Of a DNA stretch of 64,000 nucleotides, positions 57,745-64,000 are shown piece after piece (within the stretch, counting starts at the first letter, position 1; each line of letters opens with the position of its first letter). The position numbers and the translations under genes are program-made. The notes under the pieces were generated by a model. The model ran no database searches, was not told the DNA's origin, and saw nothing but the letters and a program-made list of their open reading frames with translations. The DNA comes from Persicirhabdus sediminis (GTDB lineage Bacteria > Verrucomicrobiota > Verrucomicrobiia > Verrucomicrobiales > Akkermansiaceae), in NCBI RefSeq assembly GCF_016595495.1, contig NZ_JAENIM010000045.1:62001-126000 (forward strand), written 5' to 3'.

Positions 57745-58012
57745 AGTTTTCAGACCTTTGCATGGAAACCCCCGCTACAAATCCAGCCAGCTGCAAGTGA
57801 ACCCACCAGCTGGAATCACGCAAGTCGTCTAGAGTGCGCGTGCTTTAGCACCGCTTTTGGCTTCACCACCCGCGACACCACCAACAGCCAATTCTTAACC
57901 AAGCCCCATAACCACCAGCAGAAATCACTCACCAGCTAGAATCACTCACCAGCTAGAATCACCCACCAGCTAGAATCAACCGCCAGCTAGAATCAACCGC
58001 CAGCTAGACAAA
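57745..58012. repeat. Repeat block A: long repeat copy 1 plus five CCAGCTAG units
   Basis: This block starts with TCAGACCTTTGCATGGAAAC (also near 58605 as TCAGACCTGTGCCATGAAAC), continues with copy 1 of a roughly 120-bp repeat (57815-57935, beginning ATCACGCAAGTCGTCTAGAG), and ends with five tandem 17-18-bp units of the CCAGCTAGAATCAC type (57930-58012). It lies on the toxin side of the toxin-antitoxin pair and between it and the MlaD-like gene. Nothing codes here. Confidence 0.8.
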
Positions 58013-58034
58013 CCAACACCAATGGATCGGTAAT

Positions 58035-58334
58035 TTACTTTCGCCGCACGCCAAACGTCGGCTCGCTCCGATCGTGACGCACTGCTGTCACACGCACGTA
58101 ATCGGGAAAATCTCTGAACAATACATGTATGGGGAAGTCCTGAAGCTTACTCCGCCTCAGCCCCGCGCCAATAAGATCAAAATGATGCCTCTCAGGATGG
58201 CTAGCCGCGGAATCAATCGCTGCCAGCAAATCATTCCAAAAGCGGTCTCCTAATTCTTGGGAAATACCTTCGTAATAGGTCAAAATTTCGCGCACCTCAG
58301 AAGGAACACGAGGGTGGTAAACAACCTTTCTCAT
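58035..58334 (-). CDS. ParE/RelE-type toxin
   Basis: A 99-residue toxin of the ParE/RelE superfamily: HPRVPSEVREILTYYEGISQ, LGDRFWNDLLAAIDSAASHP, RRSKLQDFPIHVLFRDF and VRVTAVRHDRSEPTFG, with the C-terminal HxR typical of the group. It starts two bases after the stop of the antitoxin gene upstream. Unlike the other pair in this window it is flanked on both sides by repeat arrays. Confidence 0.87.
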   Translation of the reverse strand: MRKVVYHPRVPSEVREILTYYEGISQELGDRFWNDLLAAIDSAASHPERHHFDLIGAGLRRSKLQDFPIHVLFRDFPDYVRVTAVRHDRSEPTFGVRRK

Positions 58335-58336
58335 AG

Positions 58337-58546
58337 CTAGTCACGCCCGACCTGACTCAAAAAATCTTCGTGCGATAACAACTCCACGGAAGCAGAATCC
58401 ATTTCCTGCTCACGTTCGAGAATCTCGCGATCCGAAACACCAGCAAAAGGCACAGGCAGCTCGTGTATCAAAAACGCCAGCAAACCTTCCTTTTCTTCAA
58501 AAGTAAGTGCCGCTGCCTGCCTTTGCACATCTACGAGATTAGCCAT
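58337..58546 (-). CDS. Addiction-module antitoxin
   Basis: A 69-residue antitoxin (VQRQAAALTFEEKEGLLAFL, then VSDREILEREQEMDSASVEL) that would bind the adjacent ParE-type toxin and repress the operon. Stop and toxin start are separated by two bases. The pattern of the short helical addiction-module component family is clear; sequence-level closeness to the other antitoxin (22115-22336) is weak. Confidence 0.82.
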   Translation of the reverse strand: MANLVDVQRQAAALTFEEKEGLLAFLIHELPVPFAGVSDREILEREQEMDSASVELLSHEDFLSQVGRD

Positions 58547-58599
58547 AAGCTGATTATAATGCGGCTTCAGAGTAAGGCAAGATCGGAGAAATGGATCGT

Positions 58600-59115
58600 T
58601 TTCAGACCTGTGCCATGAAACTACTGCAACTCAAACCTCCCCAGCTAGAATCACCAACCAGCTAGAATCACCAACCAGCTAGAATCACCCACCAGCTAGA
58701 ATCACCCGCCAGCTAGAACCACCAACCAGCTAGAACCACCAACCAGCTAGAATCACCCGCCAGCTAGAACCACCAACCAGCTAGAATCACCCACCAGCTA
58801 GAATCACCCGCCAGCTAGAACCACTCCAGCTAGAACCACGCAAGTCGTCTAGAGTGCGCGTGCTTTAGCACCGCTTTTGGCTTCACCACCCGCGACATCA
58901 CCAACAGCCAATTCTTAACCAAGCCCCATAACCACCAGCAGAAATCACTCACTAGCTAGAACCACCCCAGCTAGAACCTCTCACTAGCTGGAATCACGCA
59001 AGTCGTCTAGAGTGCGCGTGCTTTAGCACCGCTTTTGGCTTCGCCACCCGCGACACCACCAACAGCCAATTCTTAACCAAGACCCATAGCCACCAGCAGA
59101 AATCACCCACCAGCT
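58600..59115. repeat. Repeat block B: twelve 17-bp CCAGCTAG units and long repeat copies 2 and 3
   Basis: TCAGACCTGTGCCATGAAAC begins the block. From about 58640 to 58840 twelve units of 17 bp follow almost without gaps (consensus CMNCCAGCTAGAAYCAC; 15-17 bp at the ends). Then come copies 2 and 3 of the roughly 120-bp repeat (58838-58960 and 58995-59110), separated by CCAGCTAG units. The period is not a multiple of three, there are no spacers, and no frame is kept, so it is neither coding nor CRISPR. Confidence 0.88.
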
Positions 59116-59161
59116 AGAACCTCTCACTAGCTGGAATTCACACCTCTCTCATCACCACTCA

Positions 59162-59794
59162 CTATTCGATGCTCGCAGCTTGGCCATCGATCTCTGGCTC
59201 GCTCTCCACCTGTTCTTGGATGAAATACGGCCACAGGTCTTTTTTATCAGATCCGCGATTGGCGATGCCATCTAGGCTCTCCTCTTGGTCCATGGTGCCA
59301 GTGTAGACCATGGAATACAGCGCTATGCCCTTCATCGCAACGGCTAGATTTTCCACCTGCAGGTCATGCTCGTGCAGTTGCTTGTTAGCTGCCAGCCACG
59401 CCAGTTCAGCCAGCGAGTCTTTGGCTTCATCTGTGAATTTTCTCAGCTTTGGCGCGTGTACTACAAAACAAGCTGAGTCTTCTGATAGAGAACAATAGGT
59501 AATGAAGTTTCCTTTGCTAGAGCTGATCCCCTTTTTCTTTGCTTCAGTAAATAACAACTCACGCATCGATTTCATGTCAGAGCCAAATCCATTAGCTAGA
59601 GTCACCGCTTGCTCGGTATTGCCGTAGCCGACTTGGTCTTTGAATACCGCAATTGCTGACTCGGCTCGCTCTAATTCGGCCTGCCCCGGCTGCATCTCGC
59701 GCGGCTCAGAGTCGCCAAAGATAAGCCCGACCACAATGAGCCCAACAAAAGCAATAATGGCTGCAACAACTATAAATAGACATCCTTTTTTCAT
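59162..59794 (-). CDS. Membrane-anchored protein of unknown function
   Basis: A 210-residue protein with an N-terminal membrane helix (KKGCLFIVVAAIIAFVGLIV) and a soluble, mostly helical domain outside (ELERAESAIAVFKDQVGYGN; FTDEAKDSLAELAWLAANKQ; YSMVYTGTMDQEESLDGIAN). I do not recognise it. The start at 59792-59794 places the helix right at the N-terminus; six extra residues upstream are possible. It stands alone next to the repeat block. Confidence 0.6.
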   Translation of the reverse strand: MKKGCLFIVVAAIIAFVGLIVVGLIFGDSEPREMQPGQAELERAESAIAVFKDQVGYGNTEQAVTLANGFGSDMKSMRELLFTEAKKKGISSSKGNFITYCSLSEDSACFVVHAPKLRKFTDEAKDSLAELAWLAANKQLHEHDLQVENLAVAMKGIALYSMVYTGTMDQEESLDGIANRGSDKKDLWPYFIQEQVESEPEIDGQAASIE

Positions 59795-60054
59795 GACCAC
59801 CAGAGATGGCAAACAGCTAGATCTGAGTAAATGTTATATCCTCCCCGCGGCCCATTTATTAGAAAAATCAGCCAGAATATCAAAAATCAAGTCACACATA
59901 AACTGGCGGCCTAACGATTCATCTGACATCCCAGCTGATGAGATGATAACTACCAGCCGGAGGCGACAGTAAATCATCACTGAGCTAGCTGAAAAAAAAT
60001 CCCTGCACACGTCTTGCCGCCGGTGGGAGTCTGCGCTAAAACTACCACTCGCAC

Positions 60055-62073
60055 ATGATTGGACTCGCAGAAAATGGCCCTGGGGCCGCTGGCAGTAATG
60101 ATCTCGCCATGGAAATGCAGGAGGCATTTTCCACCAGCGGGTTATTGTCAAAATCCCCCGACTTCGAATACCGCCAGCAGCAGCAGCAACTCGCCGTCAA
60201 GGTGGCTGAGTGCCTGGAGGGACGCCAAGTGCTCTGCGCGGAAGCAGGCACTGGGGTGGGCAAATCGCTCGCCTACCTGCTGCCTGCCATTCGTTTTGCC
60301 ATAGAAAAGAACCGCAAGGCGATCATTTCTACCCATACCATCAACCTGCAAGAACAGCTCATCGGCAAAGACATCCCGATGGTGAAAAAGCTGCTCGGCA
60401 TCGATTTCAAAGCCGCCATTCTCAAAGGCCGCGGCAACTACGTCTGCCCAGCTAGATTGCGCCGCGCGATGGAGCAGAAAGGTGATCTCTTCACTGATAG
60501 CGAGGTCAAAGAGCTCAAACAAATCTGGGATTGGGCCGAAGGCACACGCGACGGCACACTCAGTGATCTGGACTTCCAGCCGAGCCCAAAAGTTTGGAGT
60601 TTGGTCTGCAGTGACGGTGCCGTGTGTACCGTGCGCAAGTGTGGCCGACGCGGTAATTGTTTCTATCAGGAAGCTAGAAAAGTGGCTGAGGAAGCCAACA
60701 TCGTGGTGCTCAACCATACGCTTTTCTTCTCGCTGCTAGACATCGCCGAGCTCGACGATAAAGACGATGGTTACATCTTTCCTAACGACTTTGTTATTTT
60801 TGACGAGGCTCATACCATGGAGCACGTCGCTGCCGTCCAGTTAGGGCTGCGGTTATCGCAGTCGAGCCTGAAATTTGACATCAACCGGCTGTACAACCCT
60901 CGCAGCAAAAAGGGCGTGCTGAAAACGCTGCGCCACGCTGGTGCCATCACCGCCGCCAAAGACCTGATAGAAGAGGTGGATGACTTTTTCTATGCCGTGG
61001 GCGAGCAAGTCGAGTTTGGTAAATTTGGCAAAGAATGCCGTATCCGCCAGCCAGAACTGTGTGAAAATACGCTGGCTGAACCGCTGCGGAAATTTTGGCT
61101 GCAGATAGAAGACGCTGCTGAGAAGTTAGAAAAAGAAGCCACCACACGAGCTGAGCTATTGGATGCCGCCCGGCGCATGCGTGAGGCGCATTCTAGCGTG
61201 CGCATGTTTCTCGATCAAGAAGACGAAGACTCGGTCTACTGGGTGGAAAAAGGTGGCCGTGACGGCGACGTGCTCAACTTACGAGCAGCGCCTATCAACG
61301 TGGCTGATCGCCTCCGCCAGCTGATGTTTAGGCCGGGCAAAACTTGTGTGCTCACCAGCGCCACGCTAGGCACTGGCGACCAAGACCTGAGCTACTTCCG
61401 CACCCGCGTGGGAGCCGAAGACTCAACCGCGGTAAAGATTGGCAGCCCATTTAACTACAAAGAGCAGATGGAAGTCTACGTCATCAAATCGATGCCAGAC
61501 CCAGCTGATAGTGAGCGCTACGAAAAGGCCATGGTGCACTGGCTGCAGCGTGTGATCAAATATTCTAACGGCAAAGCCTTTGTATTATTCACCAGCTACC
61601 GGCTGATGCGCAACGTCGCCGATGCGATGAAATCATTCTTCCGCGATAACGACTGGCAGCTGCTGGTTCAAGGTGACGGCACGCCGCGCCATCGCATGGT
61701 GGAAATCTTCCGCGAGGACATTAGCTCGGTGCTGTTTGGCACTGATAGTTTTTGGGCGGGTGTTGATGTGCCGGGTGAGGCGCTTTCTAACGTCATCATC
61801 ACCCGGCTACCATTTGCGGTGCCAGACCACCCGCTGGTGGCATCCAAGTTAGAAGCGATCGAAGAAGAAGGTGGCAATCCATTTATGGACTACTCCGTGC
61901 CCGAGGCGATCATCAAGCTACGCCAAGGAGTCGGCCGATTAATCCGCTCAGAAAAAGACAAAGGCATGGTGGTGATTCTCGACAACCGCGTGGTCACCAA
62001 ACGCTACGGGAAAAAATTCCTCAACGCGCTACCAGATGCGCCAGTCAAAATAGTCAACCAAGAGATGGAGTGA
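60055..62073 (+). CDS. dinG: DinG-family Fe-S helicase
   Basis: A 672-residue superfamily 2 helicase of the XPD/DinG type. Walker A AEAGTGVGKS (63-71 region), DEAH box D250-E251-A252-H253, and HTINLQEQL in motif Ia. The Fe-S cluster cysteines are C131 (NYVCPARL), C191, C196 and C202 (VCTVRKCGRRGNCFY). VGRLIRSEKDKGMVVILDNR is motif VI. It would unwind DNA or R-loops during repair. The Fe-S cluster ties it to SUF-based assembly. It overlaps or abuts the following ModA-like gene, so both are probably co-transcribed. Confidence 0.93.
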   Translation: MIGLAENGPGAAGSNDLAMEMQEAFSTSGLLSKSPDFEYRQQQQQLAVKVAECLEGRQVLCAEAGTGVGKSLAYLLPAIRFAIEKNRKAIISTHTINLQEQLIGKDIPMVKKLLGIDFKAAILKGRGNYVCPARLRRAMEQKGDLFTDSEVKELKQIWDWAEGTRDGTLSDLDFQPSPKVWSLVCSDGAVCTVRKCGRRGNCFYQEARKVAEEANIVVLNHTLFFSLLDIAELDDKDDGYIFPNDFVIFDEAHTMEHVAAVQLGLRLSQSSLKFDINRLYNPRSKKGVLKTLRHAGAITAAKDLIEEVDDFFYAVGEQVEFGKFGKECRIRQPELCENTLAEPLRKFWLQIEDAAEKLEKEATTRAELLDAARRMREAHSSVRMFLDQEDEDSVYWVEKGGRDGDVLNLRAAPINVADRLRQLMFRPGKTCVLTSATLGTGDQDLSYFRTRVGAEDSTAVKIGSPFNYKEQMEVYVIKSMPDPADSERYEKAMVHWLQRVIKYSNGKAFVLFTSYRLMRNVADAMKSFFRDNDWQLLVQGDGTPRHRMVEIFREDISSVLFGTDSFWAGVDVPGEALSNVIITRLPFAVPDHPLVASKLEAIEEEGGNPFMDYSVPEAIIKLRQGVGRLIRSEKDKGMVVILDNRVVTKRYGKKFLNALPDAPVKIVNQEME

Positions 62074-62078
62074 GACGC

Positions 62079-62846
62079 ATGCGCACCATCTATCTATCCT
62101 TGCTAGCTCTATTAGCGATCACTGTCAGTGGCTGCAAAAAAAGCGAGCAAAGCACCGATGACAAGGAAATCACCATTGCCGTGGCTAGCAACTTCGCTTC
62201 AGCCGCCAAGGTCCTTGTCGAGGCCTTCAAAGCAGACCACGACATTAACGTTACTGTTTCGCTAGGTTCTAGCGGCAAACATTTCTCTCAAATATCCAAT
62301 GGTGCCCCATACGATATATTTCTATCAGCTGACAGTCAACGGCCACTAAAGCTGCAACAATCTGGACTCACAAAGTCAGCTCCAAAAACCTACGCCATTG
62401 GCCAACTGTGCCTGTGGAGCCCTGACCCAAAGCTTGTCGACCCTCAAGGCTACATCCTCAAGTCCCCAAACAGTTTTAAGCATCTAGCCATCGCCAACCC
62501 AAAGCTAGCGCCCTACGGCAAAGCCAGCTCAGAGACACTTAAACACCTCGAGCTCTATCAATCGTTACGCTCTAAAATCGTCACCGGAGAAAATATCAAT
62601 CAGACCTATCAATTCATCACCAGTGGCAACGCGGAGCTAGGGTTCATCGCCTACTCACAAGTCCTCAATTCAGCTAACCATAAGACCTCCGGATCACACT
62701 GGCTCGCCCCCCAGACACACCATCCCCCCATAGCGCAACAAGCTGTACTACTCTCAAACTCCCCTAGTGCAGAGATTTTCTATCAATTTCTATTTTCCCC
62801 ACAAGCACAGGAAATCATTAAGATGTCTGGGTATCTTGTGCCATAG
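62079..62846 (+). CDS. ModA-like molybdate/anion-binding lipoprotein
   Basis: A 255-residue ABC-transporter substrate-binding lipoprotein (lipobox V-S-G-C19). ITIAVASNFASAAKVLVEAF, VTVSLGSSGKHFSQISNGAP, YDIFLSADSQRPLKLQQSGL and later NINQTYQFITSGNAELGFIA match ModA/WtpA-type molybdate-binding proteins, which hold an oxyanion between two lobes. No modB or modC follows at once. A start at 62079 is favoured: GGAG lies 8 bp upstream, while a GTG at 62070 would overlap the dinG stop. Confidence 0.85.
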   Translation: MRTIYLSLLALLAITVSGCKKSEQSTDDKEITIAVASNFASAAKVLVEAFKADHDINVTVSLGSSGKHFSQISNGAPYDIFLSADSQRPLKLQQSGLTKSAPKTYAIGQLCLWSPDPKLVDPQGYILKSPNSFKHLAIANPKLAPYGKASSETLKHLELYQSLRSKIVTGENINQTYQFITSGNAELGFIAYSQVLNSANHKTSGSHWLAPQTHHPPIAQQAVLLSNSPSAEIFYQFLFSPQAQEIIKMSGYLVP

Positions 62847-62947
62847 AGTCACAACCGCTCGCCCCCCCAACATAACAGCAACAATCTAACTCCCCTGATT
62901 CTTGTTTGCATAGTTGAATAAAATAAGCACTCTGTTATCAGGCTTCC

Positions 62948-64000
62948 GTGAAAGGGCGAAATTTCAAACTCATTAGTTACGGAAGCATTGCTTTTGCCAT
63001 AGGTGCATACTCCTCAGCTCGCATGGCTGAACGATTCCAGCCTAATCATTCTGAACCTGCGGAATCTCATGTAGAAGCTAAGAGTGTTAAAATAAAGAAG
63101 CCAGAGCAAGCGATCGCTAATAAACAAGCTTTAGAGCAAATCTCATCTTTTCTTGAATCTAATGAAAATTATTCCTTAGGGTATCTTGAACGCAGTAAAC
63201 TACGATCTATCATTTCAGATTTCAATGAGCATGAATTAGGTTTCGTACTCAAAGAAATGCTGCCTGATATCAAATATACTCATAGGAGCCGCTTCGGTAC
63301 TGCTGAAGAATTATTATCTGCATTAGTCAAAATAAACCCAAGAAGCGCAGAAGAAGTCATCCTATCAGAGTATAGAACGCCGGTAGAAGTCCTAAATCGC
63401 CTAATGAGATCCTTCATGATCACTTGGTTAACCATTGATCATGAATCAGCAAGTGAAAGGTACTTAGACCCGAATGGTGTAATTTACGTATCTAGACTCG
63501 GTAACAATGATTTCTATATATTGAGCGCGCTAGATTATGCCTCCTTCACTCATGATCGAGAGGCCTTTCTTTCCTCTCTTGATAGCCTCGGAACGAATAA
63601 ATTCAAGACAGTCACTCCTCACGAAATATTAGGGGCAAGCCCTCGAATGGCCTTTATTTTACATCAACTTAATACGCAAGGCGAGGATTTGAATAGCATA
63701 TTAAAAATAATACCTAACCTAACGCTGAGACTTGATACTCTTCAGGACATGGTCGAAAATTATAGCGATGCTCATCTAGATACTTATCTTGAAACTATAG
63801 AATCTGCCGACTGGATTAAGAACGCTGATAAGTCTAGACTATTATCCGCATTATTCAAAAAAGCCTCAAAATGCGATCCTAACTTCTTCATTCAAAAAGC
63901 AGTTATCGAAGGTTTTTCAGAACACTACAAAATCGAAGACGAATGGTTTGTAGATGCATTTATTGCGTGGGAAATAGCTCCTGCTAACCCTAAAACTGAT
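62948..64000 (+). CDS. Unknown protein, 3' end outside window
   Basis: From the GTG at 62948 the frame is open for 351 codons to the window edge. The N-terminus has one hydrophobic segment (KLISYGSIAFAIGAYSSARM) and the body is helical and charged (EQISSFLESNENYSLGYLER; DFNEHELGFVLKEMLPDIKY). No family recognised; HEAT-like or tetratricopeptide-like helical folds are possible. It is more AT-rich than its neighbours (many ATA, AGA, TTA codons) and contains no AGCTRG word, unlike most of the window. The start could be a later ATG. Its full length is unknown. Confidence 0.6.
   Translation, partial: MKGRNFKLISYGSIAFAIGAYSSARMAERFQPNHSEPAESHVEAKSVKIKKPEQAIANKQALEQISSFLESNENYSLGYLERSKLRSIISDFNEHELGFVLKEMLPDIKYTHRSRFGTAEELLSALVKINPRSAEEVILSEYRTPVEVLNRLMRSFMITWLTIDHESASERYLDPNGVIYVSRLGNNDFYILSALDYASFTHDREAFLSSLDSLGTNKFKTVTPHEILGASPRMAFILHQLNTQGEDLNSILKIIPNLTLRLDTLQDMVENYSDAHLDTYLETIESADWIKNADKSRLLSALFKKASKCDPNFFIQKAVIEGFSEHYKIEDEWFVDAFIAWEIAPANPKTD

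Noticed and set aside
58640-58840. CRISPR-like array
   Set aside because: The repeat is 17 bp with no unique spacers and no cas genes; it is a tandem repeat.

Overview
The window looks like chromosomal DNA from a marine-type member of the Verrucomicrobiota (Rubritalea-like Verrucomicrobiales by inference). The pointers are several short secreted proteins ending in a PEP-CTERM tail (PEPSS, a hydrophobic stretch, RRRR/RRRK), four sulfatases, large GH2 enzymes, GH105/GH88 unsaturated-uronyl hydrolases, TAT-exported Gfo/Idh/MocA oxidoreductases next to DUF1080, and AT-rich spacers with few clear Shine-Dalgarno sequences. No rRNA, tRNA or CRISPR array was found.

Layout. 1-2155: two tandem PEP-CTERM paralogues, the first cut by the window edge. 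2491-3060: pyrE. 3196-16123: polysaccharide degradation (GH105-BNR fusion, a multidomain sulfatase, a LacZ-type GH2, a second sulfatase), interrupted by a REP-associated tyrosine transposase (RAYT) flanked by its own short repeats. 16330-20249: a Fur-family regulator with sufC-sufB-sufD behind a perfect PerR/Fur-type palindrome. 20457-23600: two tandem TauE/SafE permeases, a toxin-antitoxin pair and two small envelope proteins. 23642-29376: a GH2-sulfatase operon with a divergent AraC regulator. 29407-31674: a P1B-4 type metal-exporting ATPase. 31909-35108: two PEP-CTERM proteins, a decayed gene, and a thioredoxin-like lipoprotein gene with an in-frame TGA. 35245-39732: DUF1080 and Gfo/Idh genes plus a DoxX-like membrane protein, which suggests 3-keto-sugar chemistry. 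39857-49233: housekeeping and envelope genes (Agl23-like glycosyltransferase, ApbE, discoidin-like lipoprotein, EF-G, RseP, a second GH105, a CZB protein). 49805-53692: another sulfatase, an AspT/YidE-type transporter and a PEP-CTERM remnant. 53713-57668: an envelope operon (MlaD-like, PpiC-like, PssA, EamA permease). 57745-59115: a ParE-type toxin-antitoxin pair embedded in 17-bp tandem arrays and three copies of a roughly 120-bp repeat. 59162-64000: a small membrane-anchored protein, a DinG-type helicase, a ModA-like lipoprotein and a truncated unknown gene.

How the genes work together. The sulfatases, GH2 and GH105 enzymes would jointly desulfate and trim sulfated, uronate-containing algal polysaccharides in the periplasm or outside the cell. 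The suf operon supplies Fe-S clusters (for example to DinG) and, under a Fur/PerR-like regulator, is probably tied to iron or oxidative stress; the P1B-4 ATPase may belong to the same physiology. 

Across the window the palindromic family CYAGCTRG (CCAGCTGG, CTAGCTAG and mixtures) is strikingly frequent in spacers and inside genes. It is also the core of the 17-bp arrays around the toxin-antitoxin pair. Together with the RAYT-linked repeats, the PerR-box suf operon and the in-frame TGA in the thioredoxin-like gene, this is the least ordinary material here. All functional calls come from reading motifs; no database search was possible.
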